Assembly: GCA_020723345.1 (NCBI GenBank)
Contig: DYJA01000013.1
Location: forward strand, 38,295 to 102,294
Direction: 5' to 3'
From: Candidatus Aquidulcis sp.
GTDB taxonomy: Bacteria > Chloroflexota > Anaerolineae > UBA4142
DNA length: 64,000 bases
The notes below the pieces were generated by a model, which searched no databases, was not told the origin of the DNA, and was given only the letters and a program-made list of their open reading frames with translations. A program made the position numbers and the translations under genes. Positions 7,323 to 15,771 of this stretch are shown here, piece after piece (the first letter of the stretch is position 1; every line of letters starts with the position of its first letter).

Positions 7323-8600
7323 ATGTCTGCCCAGCCATTATCGTTTGCGCGTTCTGAGAAATTGTTCGCGCGCGCGCAAGAGATCGTCGCGGGTGGAACG
7401 ACGCAGGGCAAAGCGCCCAACACACTCATCCCCGGCGAGTATCCGATCTACGCCGCGCGCGGACGCGGCGCAACCTTGTGGGACATTGACGGCAACGCGT
7501 TCCTCGATTGGATTCTGGCATACGGCATCATCGTCCTGGGATATTGCGATCCCGATGTGGACACGGCAGCCATCGGCGAGATCCGCGATGGGTTCGCTTT
7601 TCCGCTCACGCGCCCGGTGCAAAACGAACTTGCCGAACTGCTCGTACAAGTGATTCCGTGCGCGGAGATGGTCCACTTTTTCAAGACCGGTTCCGATACG
7701 ACAACCGCCGCGGTGCGACTCGCGCGCATCGCCACCGGTCGCGACAAGATCGTGCGCTGGGGTTACAACGGCTGGCACGATTGGTGCTGCACGCGCGACG
7801 CCGGCATTCCGCGTCACGTGCGCGACGATGTGCTGACTTTTCGCTACAACGATCTCAATTCGCTGGAAGACGTTCTGAAGCAACAGCGCGATCAAGTCGC
7901 GTGCGTGATCATGATGCCGCTGGAGATCGAGCCGCCGCAACCGGGTTTTCTTGCCGGGGCGAAAGAACTCGCGCATCAGTACGGCGCGCTCTTCATCCTC
8001 GACGAAATGCGCTCGGGGTTTCATCTCGCGCTCGGCGGCGCGCAAGAATATTACGGCGTCACGCCCGACCTCGCGACTTTTAGCAAGGCGATGTCGAACG
8101 GCTACGCCATCTCGGTACTGGCAGGCAAGCGCGAACTGATGCAAGCATTATCGCAGACGTACGTCTCGTCCACATTCTTCACGAATTCAATCGAAATGGC
8201 GGCGGCGGTCGCGACGATCACCAAATTAGAGCGCGAGCAAGTGATCCCGCATTTGTGGCGCATCGGCAAAGGATTGATGGACGGCTTGGATCGCTGCGCG
8301 CGCGACCTGGGGATCGAAGCGCAATCCGTCGGCGTCGCGCCGATGCCGTTTCTGCAATTCACCTACGCCGATCCCGAAATTCGCGAAACGGCGAAATACG
8401 TTTTCTATCGCGAGACCACGCGCCGCGGACTCTTGCTCCATCCCAACCATCACTGGTTCGTCTGCGCCGCGCACACCGAGCAAGACCTCGCGCGCACGCT
8501 CGAAATCTGCGAGCAAGGATTTCGCGCAGTCAAGCAAGAACTCGCGCGCGGTTTTCGCGCGCCGACGACGCAAAAAGTTGCGGTCACGGTTTCGACGTGA
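7323..8600 (+). CDS. Class III PLP aminotransferase (glutamate-1-semialdehyde aminomutase-like)
   Basis: 425-residue fold type I PLP enzyme of the omega-aminotransferase class. ATLWDIDGNAFLDWI is the N-terminal substrate-binding segment, KTGSDTTTAAVRLAR contacts the PLP phosphate, FILDEMRSGFHLA carries the Asp that holds the pyridine nitrogen, and Lys255 in FSKAMSNGY is the Schiff-base lysine. It resembles HemL-like aminotransferases, but the context (sugar isomerases, importer, dehydrogenases) argues against haem synthesis. It may act with the DegT enzyme to move an amino group. It starts 12 bases after the Nudix stop, with GGAGA as ribosome-binding site. Confidence 0.85.
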   Translation: MSAQPLSFARSEKLFARAQEIVAGGTTQGKAPNTLIPGEYPIYAARGRGATLWDIDGNAFLDWILAYGIIVLGYCDPDVDTAAIGEIRDGFAFPLTRPVQNELAELLVQVIPCAEMVHFFKTGSDTTTAAVRLARIATGRDKIVRWGYNGWHDWCCTRDAGIPRHVRDDVLTFRYNDLNSLEDVLKQQRDQVACVIMMPLEIEPPQPGFLAGAKELAHQYGALFILDEMRSGFHLALGGAQEYYGVTPDLATFSKAMSNGYAISVLAGKRELMQALSQTYVSSTFFTNSIEMAAAVATITKLEREQVIPHLWRIGKGLMDGLDRCARDLGIEAQSVGVAPMPFLQFTYADPEIRETAKYVFYRETTRRGLLLHPNHHWFVCAAHTEQDLARTLEICEQGFRAVKQELARGFRAPTTQKVAVTVST

Positions 8601-8613
8601 GGCAACGCGAATG

Positions 8614-8667
8614 GTAGGGATGCAATTCAATTGCATCCTTACAAGATACGATTGAATTGCATCCTAC
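8614..8667. repeat. Intergenic hairpin, GATGCAATTCAAT family
   Basis: The outer arms GTAGGGATGCAATTCAAT and ATTGAATTGCATCCTAC pair, and the left half is itself palindromic (GGATGCAATT / AATTGCATCC). It lies immediately upstream of the ribosome-binding site of the next gene. Confidence 0.75.
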
Positions 8668-8678
8668 AGGAGATTCTC

Positions 8679-9536
8679 ATGCTCATTTCTTGGAACGGTG
8701 AAACCACACCCGATGTCGATCTCGAAACCGAAATTCGCGCGGCGCACGCGGCGGGCTTCGGCGGCATCGAAATCTTCGTGCCGAAACTCGCGCCGTATCT
8801 GGCAAAGCACACCGCACGCGATCTCGGACGCGCGTTGCGCGACGCGAAACTCGTGCCGGTCTCGCTCAACGGGCTGGAGCACGTCAATATGCGGACGCGC
8901 GCCGATCTCGAGCAAGTGAAAATCGAGTGTAAGCAACTCGCGCAGATCGCGGCGGATTGCGGCTGCCGGGACATCGTCATCGTGCCCGATCCGCGACCGC
9001 AAGGCATGCGCGACGCGGAAATCGTCGCGCAATCGGCGGAAGAAGTATGCGAACTCGCGGACGTTGCCGCGCCGTTCGGCGTCACGCTCGCGTTCGAGTT
9101 TCTCGCGCCCGCGAATTGCTCAGTGCGAACGCTCGCGCTCGCGCAACAAATCATCGAGCGAGCGAATCACCCTCCCCTGTCATCGACGGGGGAGGGCAGG
9201 GGTGGGGGTGGCATTGTCTTCGACACGTTCCACTTTTTCGTCGGCGGGTCGGCGATGACCGAAATCACCCCGTCAGCCACGCGCCTGGTTCGACTTGTGC
9301 ACATCAACGATGTCGAATCCAAGCCGCGCGAAGCGATGACCGACGCGGATCGCCTGCTCCCCGGCGAAGGCGTCTTGCCGCTGGAAGCGATGCTGCGCGC
9401 GCTCAAAGCGAACGGCTACGCCGGCGCGTACTCGCTCGAAGTGATGCGCCCGGCGTACCGTCTGCGCGAGACCGGCGAGTACATGGCGGACGCGCGGCGG
9501 AAAGTGGAACAGTCCTTGAAGAGAGTTTACGATTGA
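8679..9536 (+). CDS. Sugar phosphate isomerase/epimerase (IolE/IolI-like TIM barrel) with inserted GC-rich repeat
   Basis: 285 residues, xylose-isomerase-like TIM barrel. Metal ligands are seen as Glu in LAFEFLAPANCS, Asp and His in VFDTFHFFVGGS, the VHINDVESKPRE segment and Glu in YSLEVMRPAY. It is a close paralogue of the isomerase at 16729, sharing the N-terminal NGxTT pattern, DTxHFFxGGS and HINDVE. Before VFDTFH it carries a Gly/Pro-rich insertion encoded by an in-frame 40-bp interspersed repeat (9169-9208) that the paralogue lacks, at a surface-loop-like position. Start chosen at ATG after AGGAGATTCTC; in-frame codons further upstream lie in a hairpin repeat. Confidence 0.83.
   Translation: MLISWNGETTPDVDLETEIRAAHAAGFGGIEIFVPKLAPYLAKHTARDLGRALRDAKLVPVSLNGLEHVNMRTRADLEQVKIECKQLAQIAADCGCRDIVIVPDPRPQGMRDAEIVAQSAEEVCELADVAAPFGVTLAFEFLAPANCSVRTLALAQQIIERANHPPLSSTGEGRGGGGIVFDTFHFFVGGSAMTEITPSATRLVRLVHINDVESKPREAMTDADRLLPGEGVLPLEAMLRALKANGYAGAYSLEVMRPAYRLRETGEYMADARRKVEQSLKRVYD
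9169..9208. repeat. In-frame GC-rich interspersed repeat, copy 1
   Basis: 40-bp element starting ACCCTCCCCTGT and ending AGGGGTGGGGG, read as PPLSSTGEGRGGGG within the isomerase. It matches 36 of 40 bases at 26001-26040; related copies are at 32971-33010 and 33014-33054. Confidence 0.85.
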
Positions 9537-9538
9537 GC

Positions 9539-9588
9539 CGTGTTGCGTGTTTCGTGTTCCGTTCACGCATCACGCAACACGCAACACG
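9539..9588. repeat. Intergenic hairpin, GCAACACG family
   Basis: CGTGTTGCGTGTTTCGTG pairs with repeated CACGCAACACG words to the right. The left arm begins at the stop codon of the isomerase gene. The same words recur inside a coding sequence at 41549-41580. Confidence 0.7.
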
Positions 9589-9608
9589 ATTTACGCACTG
9601 GAGATCAA

Positions 9609-10610
9609 ATGACTGTCAAACTCGGCATCATCGGCGCGGGGAACATGGGGCAGACGCACGCGCGCGTTTTGGTCGCGGACAAGCGCGTGCAGATCGTCGG
9701 CATTGCGGATCTGGCGCGCGAAAAAGCGGACGCGCTCGCGCGCGAGGTGAACGCGCGCGCGTTCGATTCGTTCGACGCGTTGCTCGACGCGGGCGTGGAC
9801 GCGGTCTACGTCGCGACGCCGAACACCAAGCACGCTCCGGCGGTGCTTGCCGCGCTCGCGCGGAATGTGAATGTCTTTTCGGAAAAACCGATGGCGACGA
9901 CGTTCGCCGAAGCCAAACAAATTCGCGAGGCGGCGCGCCAGAGCAAGGCGATCTATCAAATCGGTTTGAATCGCCGCTTTTCGCCCGCGTACAAATTCGT
10001 CAAAGAAAAAATCGCGGAAGGATTCAAGCCGTACCTCGCGAACGCGAAACAAAACGACGGCGATTGGCTCAATCCGCCCTGGATTACGAACCTCGAATTG
10101 ACCGGCGGCTTTTTGCAAGAATCGTCGGTGCATCTGCTCGACATGTTGCGCTGGCTGATGGGCGAGGTCGTCGCGGTGAACGCGCGGGCGCAGTCACGCG
10201 TCTACAACTTGCCGTGCGATTTCGCGATCCTGATGACTTTTGAGGGCAATCGGCACGCGGTCTTTTCCAGTTCCGCGCACGCGTCCTGGGCGTATCCGTT
10301 CGAGACGCTCGAAATCGTCGGCGAGCACGCGTGCATTCGCACGGAAGAAATGACGCGCGCGTTTCTCTCGCCCGGCTTGGCGTCCGAAATGATCACGCGC
10401 GATTTCACGCAGATCCCGCGCGCGATCCAGTGGGGCTATCAGCAGGAAAACGACGCGTTCATCACGGCGATTGTCGAAGGGCGTGCGTCCGCGTGCGATT
10501 TCGAGGAAGCGTACAAATCCATCGAATTGTGCGAGGCGTGTTATCGCAGCGCGGACAATGACGGCGCGACGGTCGCGTTGCCGTTGCGTCAACGAATATC
10601 AAACGAATAA
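9609..10610 (+). CDS. Gfo/Idh/MocA-family dehydrogenase, second copy
   Basis: 333 residues. The Rossmann motif LGIIGAGNMGQTHARVL starts at residue 4, the catalytic segment is FSEKPMATT, and the C-terminal domain carries GGFLQESSVHLLDMLRWLMGE. It is only distantly similar to the dehydrogenase at 4414, so the two probably act on different positions or intermediates, as with two-dehydrogenase inositol pathways. Start chosen at ATG after CTGGAGATCAA; longer in-frame extensions run into a hairpin. The last seven codons and the stop (reading RQRISNE) are supplied by the left arm of a hairpin repeat at 10588, so the C-terminus has been rewritten by a repeat. Confidence 0.87.
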   Translation: MTVKLGIIGAGNMGQTHARVLVADKRVQIVGIADLAREKADALAREVNARAFDSFDALLDAGVDAVYVATPNTKHAPAVLAALARNVNVFSEKPMATTFAEAKQIREAARQSKAIYQIGLNRRFSPAYKFVKEKIAEGFKPYLANAKQNDGDWLNPPWITNLELTGGFLQESSVHLLDMLRWLMGEVVAVNARAQSRVYNLPCDFAILMTFEGNRHAVFSSSAHASWAYPFETLEIVGEHACIRTEEMTRAFLSPGLASEMITRDFTQIPRAIQWGYQQENDAFITAIVEGRASACDFEEAYKSIELCEACYRSADNDGATVALPLRQRISNE

Positions 10611-10661
10611 ACGAATGAACGCGCGCAAAATTCGTTTATTCGTTCAATATTCGTTGACACC
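10588..10661. repeat. Hairpin, family CGAATAAACGAAT, copy 2, overlapping a gene end
   Basis: Same family as 5423-5501: GTCAACGAATAT, then ACGAATAAACGAATG, a GCGCGC loop, ATTCGTTTATTCGTTCAA and ATTCGTTGACACC. Its left arm encodes the C-terminus and TAA stop of the dehydrogenase; GTTGACACC is duplicated at the right end. Confidence 0.85.
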
Positions 10662-10684
10662 GTTGACACCGAAGTGGAAACACA

Positions 10685-11488
10685 ATGCCTGAATCACATC
10701 ACCATCGTCTCGATTACATGACGTGGGCGGACGCGCGCGATTTTCTTGCGGCGGGCGGCGATACCGCGATCTTGCCGGTCGGCTCGACCGAGATGCACGG
10801 ACCGCATCTGCCGCTGGGCACGGACTATATGATTTCGCTCGCGGTCGCGACGCTTGCCGCGCCGGAATGCAACGCGGTGATTCTGCCGCCGCTGCCGTAC
10901 ACGTGGACCGGCGCAACGCGGCAGTTTGCCGGAACGATTTCTCTCCCGGCGGACTTGGTGCTACAATTCGTCAAGACGATTTGTTATCGTCTGATTGATC
11001 AGGGCTTTCGACATATCGCGTTGGTGAGCCAGCACAATCCCGATACGATGACGTTGGGGTTGGCGGCGCAGCAGATGTTCGAGGAGACGCGCGTGCCGGT
11101 CGTCGCGTTCAATCACTATCCCACCGATCCACATTTGCGCGCGCTGCTGCCGGAGTTGATCGCGGAATTGGATCGGCAAGAGGCAACCGACCCAGGTTTC
11201 ACCGAGACGTCATTTCTCCTCGCGGCGTTGGAGATCCTGGGTCTCGATCATCTCGCCCGACCGGAAGTTACGCCGCTGCCAAACGTACCGCGTCCCGCGC
11301 CGTTGCAAAGAATTCGCCAGCGCAGCGCCGTCGGTTACTTTTTCTCGGACGCTTCGCAACACATTCCCGTACCGCGTAATCCTTCGATTCCGTTAGGACG
11401 AAAGTATCTGCAATCCACTGCGGAGCAATTGGTCTTGCTGTTGCGCGACGTGAAAGAGTACGACGCATGGCTAAAGGATGAGGGATGA
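10685..11488 (+). CDS. Creatininase-family hydrolase
   Basis: 267-residue metal-dependent amidohydrolase/lactonase-like protein. The motif LPVGSTEMHGPHLPLGTDYM carries the Glu, His and Asp ligands of the creatininase fold. The second metal-binding motif, normally NGHGGN, is here SQHNPD (in GFRHIALVSQHNPDTM): the His is kept but the glycines are lost, so it is divergent. Family members open cyclic amides or cleave cyclic 1,3-diketones; in Thermotoga a creatininase-fold enzyme is reported to cleave a diketo-inositol. It sits directly upstream of the importer genes. A second, longer family member is at 17636. Confidence 0.82.
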   Translation: MPESHHHRLDYMTWADARDFLAAGGDTAILPVGSTEMHGPHLPLGTDYMISLAVATLAAPECNAVILPPLPYTWTGATRQFAGTISLPADLVLQFVKTICYRLIDQGFRHIALVSQHNPDTMTLGLAAQQMFEETRVPVVAFNHYPTDPHLRALLPELIAELDRQEATDPGFTETSFLLAALEILGLDHLARPEVTPLPNVPRPAPLQRIRQRSAVGYFFSDASQHIPVPRNPSIPLGRKYLQSTAEQLVLLLRDVKEYDAWLKDEG

Positions 11489-11495
11489 GGGATGA

Positions 11496-11525
11496 CCCTT
11501 CGACTTCGCTCAAGGTTTCATCCTT
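11496..11525. repeat. Intergenic copy of the CCTTCGAC..GCTCA interspersed repeat
   Basis: CCCTTCGACTTCGCTCAAGG lies between GGATGAGGGATGA and TTTCATCCTTCA words, just after the creatininase stop. Related copies lie in coding sequence at 19166, 47667, 48388 and 55948. Confidence 0.6.
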
Positions 11526-11612
11526 CACTCGTGAGGGAGGTGATGCTCACACTCTTTACACTGCACCCGTCATCGCGTTTCAACCCGATTCAGTTTTCCG
11601 AAGGAGGAAAAG

Positions 11613-12869
11613 ATGAAAGGCAATCGCTGGTTGTTCGCAATCGCAATGTGTGTTTTGTTCGCGACGATGTTCGTCGCGTGCGCGGCGCCGACCCCGCCGC
11701 CCCCGCAAATCGTGAAAGAAACGGTGGTCGTACAACAGACGGTCGCCGTGCCGCAAACCGTTGTCGTGCAAGCGCCGACCAAAGCGCCGGAGCCGACGAC
11801 CGCGCCCAAACCGGCAATCACGGAAATCGTCATGGCAGACAGTCAATCGGGCGCGAATTTTCAAGAGTACTTTCAAAAGGTCGCCATCCCCGCCATCAAA
11901 GCCGCAACCGGCATCAGTGTCAAGTACCTCGTGACGAACGAGGCAGAGCAACTCGAAAAGATGAAGGCGTGGAAGCCGGGCGCGGGCGACGTGCACCTGT
12001 ACTTTTCCAAGAACATGGCTGCCGCCGTGAGTTCGGGCGTGCCTTTTGAAGTGCTCGACACGACCAAGGTGCCGAATCTCGCCAAGAACGATCCGGTCGA
12101 ACTCAAGTCCGCGGCGAATGTTGATTTGAAAGGCGCGGGCGCGGTGTTCTGGCGATCGTCGTACGCGCTCGTTTACAACTCGACCAAAGTGAGCAAGCCG
12201 CCGCTCTCGTGGAAGGAATGGTACGATCGCCGCGAGGAATTCAAGGGACACATCGGCTTGATCCGCCCCGACGCCAAGTCGTCGTCGGCGTGGCGACAGC
12301 GTTTGGTGTTCCTGCACGCGTTCCTCGGCGACAAGATGACGAAGCCGATCGCGGAGTTGCAGAACGATCCCGCGTTCAAAGATGCCTGGGCGAAACTGAT
12401 CGACTTTACCAGTTACGCCAAGAAACCGCTCGCCTCCGAGCCGGTCAACTTGTTCGAGGATTTCAACGCGGGCGATACCTGGATCTCGCTGTACGCGCAG
12501 GATTATACGATGTGGTCCGCGCGTCAAGGGACTTTGCCGCCGACGATGAAATCGGTCTATCCGACGGAAGGCGCGGACATTGTCGAAGCCAGTTACATGG
12601 CGATTCCGGCGAACATCTCCGACGACTACAAAGCCGCCGCGTTCAAAGTGCTCAACTATTTGCTCAGCGACGATTCGCAGATGCGTTTGGTCAGCACGAT
12701 GTTCCAATACCCCGGCACCAATGTGGATCCGAATTTGATCCCGGCGCTGGTCTGGGAGTACATCCCAAAGATGGACGCGCTCAAGAAGACGGCGATGCCG
12801 CGCGAGCGACAACGCCAAGATTTGATCAACTACATCGCGTCGAAAGCGGCAGAGTTAACGCCCAAGTAG
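11613..12869 (+). CDS. Extracellular solute-binding lipoprotein of a sugar-type ABC importer (family 1)
   Basis: 418 residues. The signal peptide [19 protein letters not shown] ends in a lipobox-like VAC, so the mature protein is probably lipid-anchored at Cys23. It is followed by a Pro/Thr/Val-rich linker ([18 protein letters not shown]) typical of Chloroflexota binding proteins. The remaining 360 residues fit family 1 extracellular solute-binding proteins for oligosaccharides, glycerol phosphate, polyamines or iron. AAGGAGG precedes the ATG. Two permeases and an ATPase follow, giving a complete importer. The 125-bp leader contains a CCTTCGAC repeat and no clear promoter; expression may come from upstream. 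Confidence 0.88.
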   Translation: MKGNRWLFAIAMCVLFATMFVACAAPTPPPPQIVKETVVVQQTVAVPQTVVVQAPTKAPEPTTAPKPAITEIVMADSQSGANFQEYFQKVAIPAIKAATGISVKYLVTNEAEQLEKMKAWKPGAGDVHLYFSKNMAAAVSSGVPFEVLDTTKVPNLAKNDPVELKSAANVDLKGAGAVFWRSSYALVYNSTKVSKPPLSWKEWYDRREEFKGHIGLIRPDAKSSSAWRQRLVFLHAFLGDKMTKPIAELQNDPAFKDAWAKLIDFTSYAKKPLASEPVNLFEDFNAGDTWISLYAQDYTMWSARQGTLPPTMKSVYPTEGADIVEASYMAIPANISDDYKAAAFKVLNYLLSDDSQMRLVSTMFQYPGTNVDPNLIPALVWEYIPKMDALKKTAMPRERQRQDLINYIASKAAELTPK

Positions 12870-12870
12870 C

Positions 12871-12919
12871 AGACACGGGGACACGGTGACACGGTGACAC
12901 GGAGATTGTCACCGTGTCT
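12871..12919. repeat. Intergenic hairpin, GACACGGTGACAC words
   Basis: Tandem ACACGGTGAC words on the left pair with TTGTCACCGTGTCT on the right. It lies between the binding-protein and permease genes, where such hairpins can lower downstream expression by stabilising the upstream mRNA. Confidence 0.7.
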
Positions 12920-12954
12920 CCCGCTCTCCGCGTCTCCGCGTCAAGGATTTGAAC

Positions 12955-13809
12955 ATGCTACAAACCTGGCGTAAGTATGAACACAATGCGACCACCTGGT
13001 TGCTGCTCCTGCCGGCGTTCGCATCTTTCTTCGGCTTGTTCGCGTACCCGATTCTCGTCACACTGATCCAAAGTTTTCGACCCGAAGGACAAGCAGACGG
13101 GTTCACGTTTGAGAATTACATCAATTTTCTCAGCGACCCGCGCGGACGTGACGTGATCGTCCTGACATTTGTGCTGGCGATTGGCACGACCTTTTTCTCG
13201 TTGTTGTTCAGCATCCCGCTCGCGCTCATCCTGCGCGATAAAGTGCGCGGGCATCGTTTCTTTCGATTGCTCGCGCTGATTCCGTTGATGGTGCCCGGGC
13301 TGATTGGCGCGCTGGGACTGCTCCTTTTCTTCGGCAGTCGCGGCTGGTTCAATCTGGCGGCTCAGGCATTGCCCTTTGTCACTGAACCACTGACGATCAA
13401 CTATACGCTTCAAGGGTTGATGCTCTTCTACGTGTGGCTCTATTTTCCGTACACCGCGCTCACGACGCTCTCGGCGCTGGAGGGCTTGGATCGCGCGGTC
13501 GAAGAAGCCGGTGCGGTTGCGGGCGCAAATCCGCGCCAGGTCTTGCGCTACCTGATCATTCCGCAGATCATTCCGGGCGTGTTGGCTGGCTCGGTGTTGA
13601 CGTTTATGACCGCGTTCGGCGCGTTTAGCATTCCGCTGATCACGGGCGGCGACTATCGCCCGCTCTCGGTGCAAATCTACAAAGAGATCTCCTCGTTCAT
13701 TCCCGCGCACTGGTCGGCGGCGAGCGCGATGGCGATTGTGATGGGCATTCTCCAAGTCGCCGCGCTCACTCTGTACATGCGATTGCTCCGGCAAAGGCAG
13801 GTGCGCTGA
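12955..13809 (+). CDS. ABC transporter permease (MalF/PotB type)
   Basis: 284-residue inner-membrane permease with about six hydrophobic segments, the first starting at TTWLLLLPAFASFFGLF. The MetI-type cytoplasmic EAA loop is visible as EEAGAVAGANPRQVLRYLII, the contact for the ATPase. Start chosen at ATG with AAGGA 7 bases upstream; an in-frame TTG two codons earlier is less likely. The stop overlaps the next permease start by one base (TGATG), implying translational coupling. Confidence 0.9.
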   Translation: MLQTWRKYEHNATTWLLLLPAFASFFGLFAYPILVTLIQSFRPEGQADGFTFENYINFLSDPRGRDVIVLTFVLAIGTTFFSLLFSIPLALILRDKVRGHRFFRLLALIPLMVPGLIGALGLLLFFGSRGWFNLAAQALPFVTEPLTINYTLQGLMLFYVWLYFPYTALTTLSALEGLDRAVEEAGAVAGANPRQVLRYLIIPQIIPGVLAGSVLTFMTAFGAFSIPLITGGDYRPLSVQIYKEISSFIPAHWSAASAMAIVMGILQVAALTLYMRLLRQRQVR

Positions 13810-14645
13810 TGCGAATCCTCAAACTTTATTTGCACCCGTTGTGGAACGCGCGCCTCTTGCTGATCTATTCGTTTCTCTCCGGTTTTGCGATTCTGATCCT
13901 CGCGCCATTCCTGATGATCTCGCTCCGCTCGGTCGGCAAGGGCTGGTTTGGCAAACTGTGGTTTCCGCCGGAATTCACGCTGCAATGGTTTCAGACCGCG
14001 ATCGATATCGGCAACATTCCGCAAGTGTTGGGGAACACTGCCCTCATCGCCGCGATCGCCGTCGCGATCAGTACGACGATTGGCATTTTGAGCGGCTGGG
14101 CGTTCGGACGGCGGCGGCTGCCGGGCAAAGAAGTGCTGATGGCGATCATTCTGCTGCCGCGCATGATCCCGCCGATCACGTACGCGCTCGGCGTCGCGAA
14201 AATTTTCTACGGACTCGATCTGGTGAACACGTACCTCGGCGTCGGACTCGCGCACGTTTCGCTCTGCGCGCCGTACGCGATCCTGGTGCTTTCGTCCACG
14301 TTCGAAGGGCTGGACGAGCGCGTGCTGGAGGCGTCGGCGGTGTGCGGCGCGAACACGCTCAAGAGTTTTTTCTACGTGATTCTGCCGATGGTGCTGCCGG
14401 GCATTCTCGCCTCGATGATTTTCACGTTCACGACTTCGTACAACGAATTCACGCTGACGCTGATGACGTACGGACCGGACACGGTGACGATGGCGGTGCG
14501 GACGTACCTCGCGATCGGCGAGGGCTACGTCGAAATCACGAGCGCGATGTCGGTGATTCTCGTCGTGCCATCTCTGGTCATTCTCGCGATGATTCAAAGC
14601 GGCATTCAACCGGAGAAATTGGTCGGAGGGTTCAAAGGCGTATGA
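13809..14645 (+). CDS. ABC transporter permease (MalG/PotC type)
   Basis: 278-residue second permease with six predicted membrane helices beginning LLLIYSFLSGFAILILAPF and the EAA loop LEASAVCGANTLKSFFYVIL near residue 175. It pairs with the upstream permease to form the channel of the importer. It overlaps the preceding gene by 1 base and the following ATPase by 4 (ATGA), the tightest coupling in the island. Confidence 0.9.
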   Translation: MRILKLYLHPLWNARLLLIYSFLSGFAILILAPFLMISLRSVGKGWFGKLWFPPEFTLQWFQTAIDIGNIPQVLGNTALIAAIAVAISTTIGILSGWAFGRRRLPGKEVLMAIILLPRMIPPITYALGVAKIFYGLDLVNTYLGVGLAHVSLCAPYAILVLSSTFEGLDERVLEASAVCGANTLKSFFYVILPMVLPGILASMIFTFTTSYNEFTLTLMTYGPDTVTMAVRTYLAIGEGYVEITSAMSVILVVPSLVILAMIQSGIQPEKLVGGFKGV

Positions 14646-15709
14646 GCGACATTATGATCGAATTTCGCAACTTGACCAAACGCTACGGCGCGCTGCTCGC
14701 GAACGATCACGTCAATCTGCAAGTCAAACGCGGCGAGTTGATGACGCTGCTCGGTCCTTCCGGCTGCGGCAAGACGACCGCGCTGCGCGGGCTGACCGGC
14801 TACGTCAAGCCGGACGAGGGTCAAATCTTGATTGACGACAAAGACGTGACGAACTTGCCGACGCATCAGCGGCAACTCGGCATGGTCTTTCAAAATTTCG
14901 CGCTCTTTCCGCACATGACGGTATGGGACAACGTGCGTTTTCCGCTGATGATTCGCGGCGTGTCGAAACAAGACAGCGAGCCGAAAGTGCGCGAAGCGCT
15001 GCAACTGATCCGCCTCGAAGGATTGAGCGATCGCTATCCGCGCCAACTCTCCGGCGGACAGCAGCAGCGCGTTGGCTTGGCGCGCGCGCTCGTCTATCGT
15101 CCGAATGTGTTGTTGCTCGACGAACCGCTCTCGAATCTCGACGCGAAATTACGCGAAGAGATGCGGTTTGAAATTCGCGATTTGCAGCGGCGGCTCGGCA
15201 TCACCGCGATCTACGTGACGCACGATCAGCAAGAAGCGCTCGCGCTCTCCGATCGCGTCGCGATTATGAACAGCGGGCACATCGAGCAAGTCGGGACGCC
15301 GGAGGAAATCTACGAGCACCCGCGCAGCAAGTTCGTCGCGGATTTCATCGGCTTGTCCGATTTTATCCCGGCGACGGTGGAATCGTACGACGCGCAGACC
15401 GCGCGCATCGTCGTCGCCGGGGTCGCGCTAACCGCGCCAGCGGTGGAAGGTTTGGCGCGCGAGCAAAAGATTTTGCTCTTCATCCGCCCGAACGACGTCG
15501 AGTTGGCGCTCGAAGCAGCCGGCGAAAATGTTTTACCGGGGACGATCCGGCAAGCCACTTATCTTGGCGACCGTATCGACTACCGCGTTCAGATTCACGA
15601 TGGAATCGAGGTGCGCGTGCAGACTGCCGGGACGCAGCGACTCGCGGAAGGCGCGCGCGTCTTTGCGCATCTGCCGGTCGCGCGCTGCCGGTTGATTCGG
15701 GAAGAATGA
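14642..15709 (+). CDS. ABC transporter ATP-binding protein (MalK/UgpC/PotA type)
   Basis: 355-residue ATPase of the importer. Walker A GPSGCGKTT is near residue 37, with Q-loop VFQNFALFPHMTVWDN, signature LSGGQQQRVGLARAL, Walker B VLLLDEPLSNLDAKLREE and H-loop YVTHDQQEALALSDR. The C-terminal TOBE-like domain ends near the stop. It is clearly paralogous to the orphan ATPase at 715, sharing the same motifs and length. Start ATGAGC overlaps the permease stop. It completes a binding protein-permease-permease-ATPase operon. Confidence 0.92.
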   Translation: MSDIMIEFRNLTKRYGALLANDHVNLQVKRGELMTLLGPSGCGKTTALRGLTGYVKPDEGQILIDDKDVTNLPTHQRQLGMVFQNFALFPHMTVWDNVRFPLMIRGVSKQDSEPKVREALQLIRLEGLSDRYPRQLSGGQQQRVGLARALVYRPNVLLLDEPLSNLDAKLREEMRFEIRDLQRRLGITAIYVTHDQQEALALSDRVAIMNSGHIEQVGTPEEIYEHPRSKFVADFIGLSDFIPATVESYDAQTARIVVAGVALTAPAVEGLAREQKILLFIRPNDVELALEAAGENVLPGTIRQATYLGDRIDYRVQIHDGIEVRVQTAGTQRLAEGARVFAHLPVARCRLIREE

Positions 15710-15711
15710 AA

Positions 15712-15752
15712 CGTGATGCGTGAAACGTGAAGGTCACGCATCACGCATCACG
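15712..15752. repeat. Intergenic hairpin, CGTGATGCGTGA family
   Basis: CGTGATGCGTGA words pair with TCACGCATCACGCATCACG. The same words recur at 18775-18829 and 31060-31121. Confidence 0.75.
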
Positions 15753-15771
15753 GATGTGAGGAGAATCCACG

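Noticed and set aside
7323..8600. hemL (glutamate-1-semialdehyde aminomutase)
   Set aside because: Similar fold and motifs, but the context is a sugar-type island and no haem genes are nearby; a general class III aminotransferase is safer.
13677..14609. Long antisense frames opposite the permeases and other GC-rich genes
   Set aside because: Arg/His-rich shadow translations caused by high GC at third positions; no ribosome-binding sites or motifs.
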